Origin: Elephas maximus indicus
Lineage: Eukaryota; Chordata; Mammalia; Proboscidea; Elephantidae
NCBI RefSeq assembly: GCF_024166365.1
Contig: NC_064822.1
Coordinates: 103,164,823-103,228,822, forward strand
DNA: 64,000 nt
Direction of reading: 5' to 3'
This document shows positions 12,596 to 27,900 of the stretch, piece by piece (the first letter of the stretch is position 1; the number at the start of each line of letters is the position of its first letter). The notes beneath the pieces are model-generated. The model was not told the DNA's origin, did no database searches, and saw only the letters and a list, made by a program, of their open reading frames with translations. Made by a program: the position numbers and the translations under genes.

Positions 12596-12608
12596 ATGCA
12601 GTAAAAGG

Positions 12609-13149
12609 TCAAGTCAGTGGACTTGGGGTGCTCAAATCTTCCAGATTCCAGAGAGAAAACTGTCCCTTAATTGCCTCCTGGGAGATGATCTCTAAGCCCT
12701 GGAAATATTGTGCCTTATGAGCTTGTCTTTGTATACCTGGGACCTTGGGCCACACCAGGTAGTTTATGCTAACAATGTGATTTATGGTGTATACCTGTTT
12801 TTGTTCACCCTCTTCTGGCTCCAATGCCTGGCCCTGAGGGCATTATCTAACTAAGGTGACAACTGCAGGCCTGGGGGAAGCTGGCTTCTATAAAAACAGA
12901 TACAGATTCTTAGAAATACAGCCTGTGCATATAGAAGCTCTGTGGAAAATAAAAACCACCCTAGAGTACATGCTTGCATTCCAAATTCTCGTTACACAAC
13001 CCTGCTTGCCATCTGCTCAGGGAAGAAGATTTTCTCCAGAATTTCCCCAGAAAACTTCTATTTGTGCTTCTTCCTTTTTTTAGTTCTTCAGTTATAATTT
13101 GAGGGTATTTGGTGACCCAAGAGAAGTCAAGGTCAAAGCTCTTGAAACA
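12609..13149. other. Unassigned intergenic DNA
   Basis: No repeat family that I recognise and no coding signal. Open frames are 71-75 codons and lack recognisable motifs. Confidence 0.4.
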
Positions 13150-13330
13150 AATGCCACTTCTACTATGTGCTAAGTGCTTTATTCCAGTAATCTGATTAGT
13201 ATCCTAACACAGCCTTATGAAGTACTGTTATCCTCATTTAATAGATGAGAAAACTGAGAGAAGTAACTTGATTAGTTCAGACTTAATGACAGAGCTGGGA
13301 CTTGAATCTAGGTCTTTTTAAGGCTGAAGT
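13150..13330 (+). mobile_element. MIR SINE
   Basis: Plus-strand match to the ancient mammalian MIR core: GCTAAGTGCTTTATTCC, then TATCCTCATTTAATAGATGA, then GAAAACTGAGAG...GTAACTTG and GGGACTTGAATCTAGGTCT. It is diverged, as expected for this old family. Confidence 0.85.
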
Positions 13331-13630
13331 CTTGCTCTTTCCATTTCCCATGCTGCCAGGGTCATCACTAAATCAGGAATCGAATTATTAAAGGAATTTA
13401 GGAAGGAAAGAATGAAATCTTCTAACTTCATTATACCGGAAGCTAGTTTAGTAATGATAATAGTAAACATTATCAGGAGTAAATTAGTCTCTGATGGTAA
13501 TCATTAGGAGGTGGAGGAGGAAGAGGATGGGAAGTGGGAGGGTTAATATGGTTTACCTGGACTGTAATATACAACAGAATATGTCCTCTTTACCAGTTCC
13601 ATGGGTCCCAGGCTCCTTGTCATTGGGGAT

Positions 13631-14134
13631 CATATTAGATTCCTCTGGTTGCTGTAATAAATTACCACAAATTTGGTGGCTTAAAACAATACGCATTTAT
13701 TCTCTTATAGTTCTGGAGGCCAGAAGCCCAAAATAGTTCCACTGGTCCAACACCAAGGTGTCTGCAGTGCTGGGCTCCTCTGAAAGCTCTACGGGAAAAT
13801 ATGTTTTCTTCCCTTTTCCATCTTGTAGAGCGGCATTCCTTGCATTTCTTGGCTCATAGCCTCTTCCCTCATCTTCAAAGTCAGCAGTGTAGCATCTTGA
13901 TTCAGTGGTCAATTACATTCTTTTTCTGTGTAGTCAAATCTCCCTCTGCTCTGTCTTAAAAGGACACTTGTGATTAGATTTAGGGCCCACCCAAATAATC
14001 CATGATAGTCTCCCCATCTCAAGATTTTAAACTTAGTGACATTCACAAAGACTCTTCGCCATATAAAGTAACACTCACAGATTCTAGGGATTAGGACTTA
14101 GATATCTTTGGGGGCCATTATTCAGCCTACTACA
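13631..14134 (-). mobile_element. MLT1/MST-type MaLR LTR (fossil)
   Basis: Reversed LTR of about 504 bp with the family hallmarks: a TTAGATTCCTCTGGTTGCTG end, a GGTGGCTTAAAACAATA stretch, and a GGGATTAGGACTTAGATATC stretch near the far end. GGGAT is duplicated at 13626-13630 and 14135-14139. Divergence suggests that it is older than the MaLR-like solo LTRs at 40019 and 41786. Confidence 0.8.
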
Positions 14135-14139
14135 GGGAT

Positions 14140-15009
14140 TCAGGCAGTTATTTCTCCATTCCTGAGCCTTACAGGAAGGGTAAACTCTTTCTGGATAGCC
14201 AAGGTCACTACGAGTCAAAGCCCACTCAAGTCACTAACAACATCAAATTCTACTCCAGGTTGTCCATTGCTTCCCATCAATTTCTTATTCTTTGATGTCT
14301 CATCAATTAGAAGTACAACAACCTTTTCCCTCAGAGGTAAATAATTGAGACTATATTTTTAGGGGGCAACCTCTCAGGCTCTATTTCAGATTCAGGACAC
14401 AGGAGGCCCTGAGATTACATTTCCCACAGGTAACCACGTGGCTTCTGGCCTCAGAATTTCCTTCCAGGATACAGCATGCATGCACTGACAGCACAAGATG
14501 GGCGGGATCAATCTTGGCAACCGTATGGGACAGGCCAGAGCCACCTGATCTGGCATGCCACAGGGATGCGCAGTAACATAAGAACTTTCGACTTTTACTC
14601 AGGCACCTGGTCTTTCTCCAGCAACTCTTGCAATCAGCCCCAGGTCCATGCACTGTCCCTCTGTCTGATACCAGTGGTCTCTCCAGGAAACGAATCCTCT
14701 GTGTGCATCCCTGCACTCTTAGGGATGGAAGAAGGGATTGTAGCCCAGGGAAAGGGCTTTAGTGAAACTGCATGGAAGTCATTCAAGCAGTTTACATAAT
14801 TTTAGTTTTAAGCGTGATAGGTGGGGAATGAGGTTAGCAGACAATTTCTTAACCAATCTTGGCTCGCAGCTGATGTTGCAGACTTGTAAAGTTCACCCCA
14901 TTACCATGGCAAAAAAACCCGGGAATAAATCCCTGTTTTCTTTCAGTTTGACATAAACAAACACTGGTATAGGCCCACTATCTATCTAAGAGGAAGAACT
15001 TGTACTCTT
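14140..15009. other. Unassigned intergenic DNA
   Basis: A region of mixed composition. Opposed open frames at 14381-14716 (minus) and 14476-14799 (plus) overlap each other and show no known domain. I see no convincing gene or named repeat. Confidence 0.35.
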
Positions 15010-15021
15010 TTAAAGTAAAAA

Positions 15022-15195
15022 AAAAAAAAAAAAAAAACCAAACTCATTGCCATTGAGCCCATTCCGACTCACAGTGACCATATAGGACAGAGTAGAACTG
15101 TCCCATGGAGTTTTCAAGGAGCAGCTGGTGGATTTGGACTGCTGACCTTTTGATTAGCAGCTATAGCCCTTAACCACTGTGACACCAGGGCTCCG
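15022..15195 (-). mobile_element. AfroSINE-type SINE
   Basis: Reversed SINE with a poly-A-type tail at its left and a tRNA-like head at its right. It is bounded by TTAAAGTAAAAA at 15010-15021 and 15196-15207, which are identical. Confidence 0.92.
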
Positions 15196-15207
15196 TTAAA
15201 GTAAAAA

Positions 15208-16553
15208 AGCAAAAAGATTTATTTGAGGCTGGGAGAGAGTTCAAACCAGGGACATGCTCAGCCCACAAAAGTGAAAACAAGTGCTTCGGAGAATTGGAAG
15301 TGAACAGGTACATTTATACAGTGAAATCAGGAACTTACAGTACAGTATTTTCGATTGGTGCTCACCAATTTAGGGAAGTGAAAGGCGGGACAACTGGAAG
15401 CAGAGAATGGACAGGGATTGGAGCAAAGCATAAATCCTGGATCTTGGATTGGTTATTTCTTAAAATGCAGAACTACATGACTACAGGGTGGTATGCAGGG
15501 TAGTCATAAGACAATTAAATGACATTTTCTGAGAACATGTTGTTAAAATAGCTTCTTAGACAAAACATTTCCTGATGTCTACTTGTGCAGGAGATTTCTG
15601 ATAAACCATTTGTGGTCAAGATCCCCTCAAGTATGTTCTGCCGATGTTCTTTCTTGGCTTAACCACAGAGAAAAACATTTCCTTAGTTACATGCTGAAAT
15701 CTTGTTTTGTAGGGTACAATGGAAGTTACAAGGGTCAGAAGCTGCATTCTTAAAGCAGAAATCAAACTTTTAATCAAAATGGATCCAGACGCAGACCTAG
15801 GTCAGCTATTTTACTAGGATCAACTGCCTTAATATTGGGGCTCTCACGTACCACCAAAAAAGATCTGGCCCTTGCTCCCAAGGAGATGGATTAACGAGGA
15901 CAGCCAATCAATAAATATTAATTAAACTCCTGTGTAGGCAACATGGAGGTGCAAAAATAAACACTGCCTTTGCTCTCAAACCAACTTTTAAGACAGAACA
16001 GATGATTGCTGTTCTGTGTGCTACGGGAGCAAAATGCAAGAACTCAGACTGTGTTGGTGAGACGGGCTGCCAAAACGGGCAGCTGCTGGACAGCGGCCGA
16101 GCATCTGAGACTGGACAGCCACTGGACAGTGGCCACATAGGGCTAAGCTAAAATCGCTAGAGTGAAAAAAAAGGAGTTGGGGCGACTACTGGACAGAATT
16201 ACTCTGAGGTGCCCACGGAGGCACAGAACAACGTATGCATTCTCAGAGAGCCTCAACTTGTCCTCCTGGCCACATATCACAGAGATGTTGCTAATGGAGG
16301 GGGTGGGTACAGGGGAGGTGAAGGGGCGGGGGCTGAGAGGGAGGAGCTAAGTCGCCATTTTCCCTTCCCCACAGCCATCTTGTGAATCCTGAGCCCAGTG
16401 CCACTGGGTGGACCTGATGATGAGGACATCATCATAGAAGTTGTCCACCAATCCTGATAGACCATGTTCCTGATGTATATGTGTAAATGCCTCTAGATAC
16501 TTGTTGATTCCTTCATTTATCTGAAAAAATACTCATCTGAAGGCTTTCTGCTC
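15208..16553. other. Unassigned intergenic DNA
   Basis: Much of this stretch may be old LTR-derived sequence, but I cannot name a family. A short ACTGGACAG-type local repeat lies near 16085-16130. I see no coding region. Confidence 0.35.
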
Positions 16554-18536
<1,983 letters not shown>

Positions 18537-18689
18537 GGGACAGCTTCTCTATATTTAGGTAATAAATGAAAAATCACACCAGAAAGAAACACTTTGAAGT
18601 CATTAGCTTGAATGAGCCCTCCATTTTGCACAAGATAAACCATACAATGTAGAAATAACACATACTTAAGGAATGTGTATCTTTTATTG

Positions 18690-21600
18690 CCCCCACATGC
18701 CTGTCAGTTTGTCGTACCACGGGGACTTGCATGTTGCTGTGATGCTGGAAGCTATGCCATCAGTATTCTGATACCAACAGGGTCACCCGTGGCAGACAGC
18801 TGAGCTTCCAGAATAAGACAGACTAGGAAGAAGGACTCAGCAGTCTACTTACAAAAAGAATTAGACAGTGAAACCTTATGAATAGCAGCAGAACATTGTT
18901 TGATATAGTGCCAGAAGATGAGCCCCTCAGGTTGGAAGGTGCTCAAAAGATGACTGGGAAAGGGCTGCCTCTTTAGAGTAGAGTCGACCTTAATTATGTT
19001 GATGGGGTTAAGCTTTTGGGACCTTCATTTGCTGATATGGCACAATTCAAAATGAGAAGAAACAGCTGCAAACATCCATTAATAATGGGAACGTGGAATG
19101 TATGAAGTATGAATTTAGGAAAATTGGAAGTTGTCAAAAATGAAATGGAATGCATAAACATCAATATCCTAGGCATTAGTGAGCTGAAATGCACTGGTAT
19201 TGGCCATTTTGAATTGGACAATCTTATGGTCTACTATACTGGGAATGACAACTTGAAGAGGAGTGACGTTGCATTCATCATCAAAAAGAACATTTCAGAT
19301 CTATCCTGAAGTACAACACTGTCAGTGATAGAATAACATCCACACGCCTACAAGGAAGATCAGTTAATATGACTATTATCCAAATTTACGCACCAACCAC
19401 TAAGGCCACAGAAGAAGAAATTGATTTTTACCAGCTTCTGCAGTCTGAAATTGATTGAACATGCAATCAAGATAAATTGATAATTACTGATGACTGGAAT
19501 GTGAAAGTTGAAAACAAAGAAGAAAGATTGGTAGTTAAAAAATATGGCCTTGGTGATAGAAATGATGCCTGAGATCAAATGACAGAATTTTGCAAGACCA
19601 ACGATTTCTTCATTGCAAATACCTTTTTTCACCAACATAAATGGCGACTATACACATGAACTTCACCAGATGGAATACACAGGAGTCAAATCAACTACGT
19701 CTGTGGAAAGAGATGATGGAAAAGCTCAATACTATCAGTCAGAACAAGGCCAGGGGCTGACTGCGGAACAGACCGTCAATTGCTCATATGCAAGTTCAAG
19801 TTGAAACTGAAGAAAATTAGAGCAAGTCCACAAAAGCCAAAGTACAACTTTGAGTTTATCTCATTTGAATTTAGAGACCGTCTCAAGAATAGATTTGATG
19901 CATTGAACACTGATGACAGAAGACCAGATGAGTTGTGGAAGGACATCACACATGCAGAAAGCAAGAAACAAAAGGTCATTAAACAGATAGGAAAGAAAGA
20001 AAAGACCAGATGGATGTCAGAGGAGACTCTGAAACTAGATATTGAACGTTGAATAGGTAAAGCAAAAGGAAGAAATGACGAAGTAAAAGAGTTGAACAGA
20101 AGGTTTCAAAGGGTGGCTTGAGAAGACAAAGTAAAGTATTAAAATGACATATGCAAAGAGCTAGAAAACCAAAAGGAAAGAACATGCTCAGCATTTCTCA
20201 AGCTGAAAGAACGGAAGAAAAAATTCAAGTCTCCAGTTGCAATAGTGAAGGCTTCCATAGAGAAAATATTAAATGAAGTAGGAAGTATCAAAAGAAGATG
20301 GAAGGAATACACAGGGTCATTATACCAAAAAGAATTGGTCGACGTTCAACCATTTCAAGAGGTAGCATATGATTAGGAACCCATGGTACTGAATGAAGAA
20401 GTTCAAGCTGCACTGAAGGCGTTGGAAAAAACAAGGCTCCAGGAATTAACGGCATATCAATTGAGAAGTTTCAGCAAATGGACGCAGTGCTGAACGTGCT
20501 CACTCGTCTATGCAAAGAAATTTGGAAGACAGCCACCTGGCCAATCAACAGGAAGAGATTAATATTTATACCTATTCTGAGGAAAGGTGATCCAACCAAA
20601 TGCAGAAATTATTGAGCACACACAAGCAAAATTTTGCTGAAGATCATTCAAAAGTGGCTGCAGCCGTATATCAACAGGGAACTGCCAGAAATTCCAGCTG
20701 GATTCAGAATAGGCTGTGGAACCTGAGACATTGTTGCTGATATCAGATGGATCCTGGCTGAAAGTAGAGAATACCAGAAAGAAGTTTACCTGTGTTTTAT
20801 TGACTATGCAAAGACATTTGATTGTGTGGATCATAACAAATTATGAATAACACTGTGAAGAATGGGAATTCCAGAACACTTAATTGTGCTCATGAGGAAC
20901 CTTTACATAGATCAAGAGGCAGTTGTTTGGACAGAACAAGGGGATACTGATTGGTTTAAAGTCAGGAAGGGTGTGTGTCAGGGTGTATCCTTTCACCATA
21001 CCTATTCAATTTGTATGCTGAGCAAATAATCCGAGAAGCTGGACGGTATGAAGAAGAACGGGGCATCAGGATTGGAGGAAGACTCATTAACGACCTGCAT
21101 TATGCAGATGACACACCTTGCTTGCTGAAATTGAAGAGGATTTGAAGCACTTATTGATGAAGATCAAAGACCACAGCCTTCAGCATGGATTACACTTCAG
21201 CATAAAGAAAAAAAAGTCCTCACAACTGGACCAATAAGCAACATCATAATAAACACAGAAAAGATTGAAATTGTCAAGGATTTCATTTTACTTGGATCCA
21301 CAATCAACACCCATGGAAGCAACAGTCAAGAAATCAAAAGATGCATTGTGTTGGGTAAATCTGTTAGGAAAGACCTCTTTAAAGTGTTAAAAAGCAAAGA
21401 TGTCATCTTGAAGATTAAGGTGCACCTGACCCAAGCTGTGATATTTTCAATCGCATCATATGCATGGGAAAGCTGGACAATGAATAAGGAAGAGCAAAAA
21501 AGAATTGATGCCTTTGAACTGTGGTGCTGGAAAGAATATTGAATATACCATGGACTGCCAAAAGAATGAACAAATCTGTCTTGGAAGAAGTACAACAAGA

Positions 21601-21884
21601 ATGCTTCTTAGAAGCAAAGATGGTGAGACTACATTTTACATACTTTGGACATATTATCAGGAGGGATCAGTCCCTGGAGAAGAACATCATGGTTGGTAAA
21701 GGAGAGGGTCAGTGAAAAAGAGGAAGAGCCTTGATGAGATGCATTGACACAGTGGCTGCAACAATGGGCTCATGCATAACAACGGCTGTGAGCATGGCAT
21801 AGGACTGGGCAATGTTTTGTTCTGTCGTCCATACGGTCGATATGAGTAGGAACTGACTCCATGGCACCTAACAACAACAACAAC
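18690..21884 (+). mobile_element. Full-length RTE LINE copy C, broken ORF
   Basis: About 3.2 kb runs from the RTE 5' end (CCTGTCAGTTTGTCGTACC near 18700) to the (ACA)n tail at 21870-21884. The 5' UTR, endonuclease region (about 19090-19800), linker (about 19800-20350) and RT (about 20400-21600) are in the expected order. The frame is broken many times; for instance the catalytic YADD region near 21100-21120 has a frame change. A possible diverged target duplication (ATCTTTTATTG at 18679 and ATTCCTTATTG at 21885) fits an old insertion. Confidence 0.9.
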
Positions 21885-21897
21885 ATTCCTTATTGTA

Positions 21898-22150
21898 AAA
21901 TGGCAGCATCAGAAGTCCTTGCCTAACGTCAGGAGGAGGAGAGAGAATCAAGATCCGCATCAGCCCAAAGCTGATTTCTATGGGGTGAAGGTAGAAAAAC
22001 CTTCCCTCTCCAACCTTTTAACCAATTATGACATCAGCTGTCCCTCCTACAGCACTCTGTACTTCTCTGCTGGGTTTGATAATCCATTGTGATGGCTACA
22101 CCACAAAACTCACAGACCATAATCACGATAATGGGAGTTATTAGTGAAGT
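21898..22150 (-). mobile_element. ERVL-like LTR end and leader (fossil)
   Basis: Reversed sequence homologous to 47520-47790 and, in part, to 49283-49510. The LTR end lies at about 22040-22150. A tRNA-Leu-type primer-site-like stretch and leader follow at about 21898-22040. It is a broken remnant. Confidence 0.6.
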
Positions 22151-22157
22151 AACTACA

Positions 22158-22341
22158 TCATCAGGGAACTGCCAGAAATTTAAGCCAGATTCAGAAGAGG
22201 ATGTGAAACAAGGGATATTATTGCTGATGTTAGATGGATCTTGGCTGAAAGCATAGAATACCAGAAAGATGTTTACCTGTGTTTTATTGACTATGCAAAG
22301 GCATTAGACTGTGTGGATCATAACAAATTATAGATAACATT
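22158..22341 (+). mobile_element. RTE LINE fragment D (RT domain)
   Basis: A 184-bp piece of the RTE RT region (CAGGGAACTGCCAGAAATTT to TGGATCATAACAAATTATAG). It corresponds to the ELPEIQ...CFIDYAKA segment in other copies. It is cut at both ends and abuts ERV fossil sequence on the right. Confidence 0.88.
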
Positions 22342-22344
22342 GCT

Positions 22345-22730
22345 GCCAGGCATGGACCAGTAACTTGAAATTTGCCTCCAGAATTGGAGGGTGCTAAGAG
22401 ACTGAAGAAAGAGGTGGGCAACGCCAGTGTGGCTGCAAAGGAATCTGTCAGGGAGACTTGGATACAACGTGGTCCCTGACAGCCACAAGACAAAAGCAGA
22501 TCTCTACATCCAGCAGTAGGGGGGTGGGGGCTTTATAAGGGCCAGGGACAATAATGACTACATGCCAGGGATGTTACATAAGCATGCCTCAGCAAGGTCA
22601 CATAGCAGTGGCGTGAAACAACAGGAACAGCAGTAAACTAATGGAAAGCGGCAGCCATGTTCAGCCTCGAAAAGCCTGTTTTCTCCTTCAGTCCACCCCT
22701 TGAGGCCAGCTGTTAGAATCTGGTACATTA
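22345..22730 (-). mobile_element. Candidate ERV 3' LTR (fossil)
   Basis: Reversed, this stretch carries a TATA-like box (CCTTATAAAG, about 22531-22540) downstream of a purine-rich tract and ends in ...GGCAGCA next to RTE fragment D. Its position after the env-like piece suggests a 3' LTR, but no matching 5' LTR was found. Confidence 0.4.
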
Positions 22731-22977
22731 CCCCTCTTCTGCAAAGTCCCTGAGGTGTCACTATAGGGACAGACAGGGTTGCTGTAGTTGGAGGCACAGA
22801 ACACACCAGCAGTACAGAAAAACACAGCAGACAATCTCTATACTCAGGAAAAGACCAAGACCCAGCAAAACACCATGCCAACTAGAGGGAAAGAGGAAAA
22901 CCAGGTGGCCACAGCAGATCAGCCATCAGGTGTGTCCAAGGTGTCTGTTTGTTTCTTCATGTAGCCTAACATATCAG

Positions 22978-23202
22978 TTATATCCTGGTGGTAATATGGT
23001 ATATACGTACAACATTCAGTCTTTGTTTCTTCACGTGGCCTAACAGGTCAGCTATGTTCTGATGGTAGTCTGGTATACAGGTACGACATTCAGTCTTTAC
23101 TATGGCACTTATCCCACCTTGAGCAGCTGTTAGAATGTCCAGAACCATTGGTTCTGAAGGACTGCCTTCCTCATTTGGGTGGTTTAGGCAGTTAATAGTC
23201 AA
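22978..23202 (-). pseudogene. ERV env transmembrane-like remnant (fossil)
   Basis: A short open piece resembles the retroviral Env transmembrane subunit around its conserved cysteine-containing segment and the following helix. It is isolated and broken. The assignment rests on one short motif region. Confidence 0.45.
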
Positions 23203-24972
23203 AAGCTTTCTCTGCTGTCATTCGGGGCATGTTTAGTAAAATTAGTTAAGGCTTCAATTTATCTCATTACTTTTAAGAAGCCCATGGGGTGAACAAAAAC
23301 AGTTAGAAGGTAATCATACCAGTGGAAAAGACTATGCTTGTTCCACCTGGCTTTTACCATGGGGTAATTCACAGGGTTTGGTGTAGTTTTCTTGACGGTC
23401 CCTGCAGCATAGGGTAAGCCCAAAGTGCAGTGCCCTATCTGATACTTTGGCTCCTGCCTTCCAGTTGGGGTGTTTATATTGCAACCAGTCAGTGGTACTA
23501 GGTATTATCACCTGTTGGCAGTGGGATGTAAGAATTCAGCCCATTATGTGAGTGGAGGACTTGTAGGGAGCCAGGGGAACTCGAGAGGAGAAAGGGGAAC
23601 CCATGGGGTTTTTCTTGGTTCAAAATGGACAGAAGTGGGTTTCCCTAATACATTCTGTTCACGTACCAACCAAACTAAACCATTCCAGAGGTGGTAAACA
23701 CCCCCTTGTGGCCACAACCGAGAGGCGCTTCGGTCTCTTACCAAGATGCGGGTGTCCACTATAGTCTGGGTCCAGAAAAAGTTGATGTTGTGGCCCTCCA
23801 TCTCCTGTTATGCCCAAAGTAGTTAAAGAGGGTTTAATGCCCCCTCTACCCACCATGTCTCTCACAGTTGCCCAATCAGTTTTAGTCAGGGGCTCTATGC
23901 TCCAAGGCATGCCTTCGGTGCTTGAGAAGGGGAGCTGTCCACAGACCCAGCAGCTGCTTTTTTTTTTTTTTTAATAATTTTTATTGTGCTTTAAGTGAAA
24001 GTTAACAAGTCAGTCTGTCACATATAAGCTTGTATACACCTTACTCCATACTCCCACTTACTCTCCCCCTAATGAGTCAGCCCGCTCCCTCCTTTCAGTC
24101 TCTCCTTTCTTGACTGTTTTGCCAGTTTCTAACCCTCTCTACGCTCCCATCTCCCCTCCACACAGGAGACGTCAACACAGTCTCAAGCGTCCGCCTGATA
24201 CAAGTAGCTCACTCTTCATCAGCATCTCTCTCCAACCCATTGTCCAGTCCATTCCATGTCTGATGAGTTCTTTTCGGGAATGGTTCCTGTCATGGGCCAA
24301 CAGAGGGTTTGGGGACCACGACCACTGGGATTCTTCTAGTCTCAGTCAGACCATTAAGTCTGGTCTTTTTATGAGAATTTGGGGTCTGCATCCCCCTGTT
24401 CCCCTGCTCCCTCAGGGGTTCTCTGTTGTGCTCCCTGTCAGGGCAGTCATCTATTGTGGCTGGGCACCATCTAGTTCTTCTGGTCTCAGGATGATGTAAG
24501 TCTCTGATTCATGCGGCCCTTTCTGTCTCTTGGGTTCATAGTTATCCTGTGACCTTGGTGTTCTTCATTCTCCTTTGATCCAGGTGGGTTGAGACCGATT
24601 GATGCATCTTAGATGGCTGCTTGTTAGCATTTAAGACCCCAGATGCCACACTTCAAAGTGGGATGCAGAATGTTTTCATAATAGAATTATTTTGCCAATT
24701 GACTTAGAAGTCCCCTTAAGCCATAGTCTCCAAACCCCCACCCTTGCTCCACTGACCTTCGAAGCATTCAGTTTATCCTGGAAACTTCTTTGCTTTTGGT
24801 CCAGTCCAGTTGAGCTGACCTTCCGTGTATTGAGTATTGTCCTTCCCTTCACCTAAAGTAGTTCTTATCTACTAACTAATCAGTAAATAACCCTCTCCCA
24901 CCCTCCCTCCCTCCCCGCCTCGTAACCACAAAAGTATGTGTTCTTTTCAGTTTATACTATTTCTCAAGATCT

Positions 24973-27900
24973 TATAATAGTGGTCTTATACAATATTTGT
25001 CCTTTTGCATCTGACTAATTTCACTCAGCATAATGCCTTTCAGGTTCCTCCATGTTATGAAATGTTTCACAGATTCGTCACTGTTCTTTATTGATGCGTA
25101 GTATTCCATTGTGTGAATATACCATAATTTATTTAACTATTCATCCTGGACACCTTGGTTGCTTCCAGCTTTTTGCTATTGTAAACAGAGCTGCAATAAA
25201 CATGGGTGTGCATATATCTGTTCGTGTAAAGGCTCTTATTTCTCTAGGGTATATTCCGAGGAGTGGGATTTCTGGGTTGTATGGTAGTTCTATTTCTAAC
25301 TGTTTAAGAAAACGCCAGATAGATTTCCAAAGTGGTTGTACCATTTTACATTCCCACCAGCAGTGTATAAGAGTTCCAATCTCTCCACAGCCTCTCCAAC
25401 ATTTATTATTTTGTGTTTTTTGGATTAATGCCAGCCTTGTTGGAGTGAGATAGAATCTCATCTTAGTTTTAATTTGCATTTCTCTAATGGCTAATAATCG
25501 AGAGCATTTTCTCATGTATCTGTTAGCTGCCTGAATATCTTCTTTAGTGAAATGTGTGTTCATATCCTTTGCCCACTTTTTGATTGGGTTGTTTGTCTTT
25601 CTGTGGTTGAGTTTTAACAGAATCACATAGATTTTAGAGATCAGGCGCTGGTCGGAGATGTCATAGCTGAAAATTTTTTCCCAATCTGTAGGTGGTCTTT
25701 TTTACTCTTTTGGTGAAGTCTTTAGATGAGCATAGGAGTTTGATTTTTAGGAGCTCCCAGTTATCTGGTTTCTCTTCATCATTTTTGGTAATGTTTTGTA
25801 TTCTGTTTATGTGTTGTATTAGGGCTCCTAACGCTGTCCCTATTTTTTCTTCCATGATCTTCATCGTTTTAGTCTTTATGCTTTGGTCTTTGATCCACTT
25901 GGAGTTAGTTTTTGTGCATGGTGTGAGGTATGGGTCCTATTTCATTTTTTTGCAAATGGATATCCAGTTATGCCAGCACCATTTGTTAAAAAGACTATCT
26001 TTTCACCATTTAACTGATACTGGGCCTTTGTCAAATATCAGCTGCTCATATGTGGATGGATTTATATCAGGGTTCTCAATTTTGTTCCATTGGTCTATGT
26101 GTCTGTTGTTGTACCAGTACCAGGCTGTTTTGACTACTGTGGCTGTATAATAGGTTCTAAAATCAGGTAGAGTGAGGCCTCCCACTTTCTTCTTCATTTT
26201 CAGTAATGCTTTACTTATCTGGGGCTTCTTTCCCTTCCATATGAAGTTGGTGATTTGTTTCTCCATCACATTAAAAAATGTCATTGGAATTTGAATCGGA
26301 AGTGCATTGTATGTATAGATGGCTTTTGGTAGAATAGACATTTTTACTATGTTAAGTCTTCCTATCCATGAGCAAGGTATAATTTTCCACTTACGTAGGT
26401 CCCTTTTAGTTTCTTGCACTAGTACTTTGTAGTTTTCTTTGTATAGGTCTTTTACATCCTTGGTAAGATTTATTCCTAAGTATTTTATCTTCTTGGGGGC
26501 TACTGTGAATGGTATTGATTTGGGGATTTCCTCTTCGATGTTCTTTTTGTTGATGTAGACGAATCCAAGTGATTTTTGTATGTTTATCTTATAATCTGAG
26601 ACTCTGCTGAACTCTTCTATTAGTTTCAGTAGTTTTCTGGAGGATTCCTTAGGGTTTTCTGTGTATAAGATCATGTCATCTGTAAACAGAGACAATTTTA
26701 CTTCCTCCTTGCCAATCCGGATGCCCTTTATTTCTTTGTGTAGCCTAATTGCTCTGGCTAGGACCTCTAGCACAATGTTGAAAAAGAGTGGTGATAAAGG
26801 GCATCCTTGTCTGGTTCCTGTTCTCAAGGGAAATGCTTTCAGGCTCCCTCCACTTAGAGTGATGTTGGTTGTTGCCTTTGCCCGTTATTATGTTGAGGAA
26901 TTTTCCTTCAATTCCTATTTTGCTGAGAGTTTTTATCATGAATGGGTGTTGGACTTTGTCAAATGCCTTTTCTGCATCAATTGATAAGATCATGTGGTTT
27001 TTGTCTTTTGTTTTATTTATATGGTGGATTACATTAATGGTTTTTCTGATATTAAACCAGCCTTGCATACCTGGTATGAATCCCACTTGGTCATGGCAAA
27101 TTATGTTTTTGATATGTTGTTGAACTCTATTGGCTAGAATTTTGTTGAGGATTTTTGCATCTACATTCATGAGGAATATAGGTCTGTAATTTTCTTTTAT
27201 TGTGGTGTCTTTACCTGGTTTTGGTATCAGGGAGATGGTGGCTTCATAGAATGAGTTAGGTAGTATTCCGTCAGTTTCTATGCTTTGAAACCCCTTTAGT
27301 AGTAGTGGTGTTAACTCTTCTCTGAAAGTTTGGTAGAACTCTGCAGTGAAGCCGTCCGGGCCAGGGCTTTTTTTTGTTGGGAGTTTTTTGATTACCTTTT
27401 CAATCTCTTTTTTTGTTATGGGTCTATTTAGTTGTTCTACTTCTGAGTGTGTTAGTTTAGGTAATTCATCCATTTCTTCTAGGTTTTTAAATTTGTTAGA
27501 GTACAATTTTTCATAATAATCTGATATGATTCTTTTAATTTCAGTTGGGTCTGTTCTGATGTGGCCCATCTCGTTTCTTATTCGGGTTATTTGTTTCCTT
27601 TCCTGTATTTCTTTAGTCAGTCTGGCCAATGGTTTATCAATTTTGTTAATTTTTTCAAAGAACTAACTTTTGGCTTTGTTAATTCTTTCAATTGTTTTTT
27701 CTGTTCTCTAATTCATTTAGTTCAGCTCTAATTTTTATTATTTGTTTTCTTCTGGTGCCTGATGGATTCTTTTGTTGCTCGATTTCTTTTTGTTCAAGTT
27801 GCAGGGACAGTTCTCTGATTTTGGCTCTTTCTTCTTTATCTATGTGTGCATTTATCAATATAAATTGACCTCTGAGCACTGCTTTTGCTGTGTCCCAGAG

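Larger units (their letters stand above)
9345..12608 (+). mobile_element. Full-length RTE insertion with inverted 5' half (copy B)
   Basis: One RTE element of about 3.24 kb is arranged as an inverted 5' half (9357 to about 10884, minus strand) followed by its 3' half in plus orientation (about 10885-12595). The halves meet at the same point of the element: both contain TTTCTCAAG of the linker between endonuclease and RT. Together they cover the element from its 5' end to the (ACA)-like tail. The whole is bounded by ATGCAGTAAAGG at 9345-9356 and ATGCAGTAAAAGG at 12596-12608. This is the signature of twin priming during target-primed reverse transcription. Confidence 0.92.

Noticed and set aside
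14381-14799. Overlapping opposed open frames of 107-111 codons
   Set aside because: No domain, no conservation evidence, and mutually antisense overlap typical of chance open frames.
25692-26150. Plus-strand 152-codon frame
   Set aside because: It is the antisense of the outer L1 ORF2 RT and C-terminal region; similar shadow frames lie opposite the inner L1 (for example 34283-34723).
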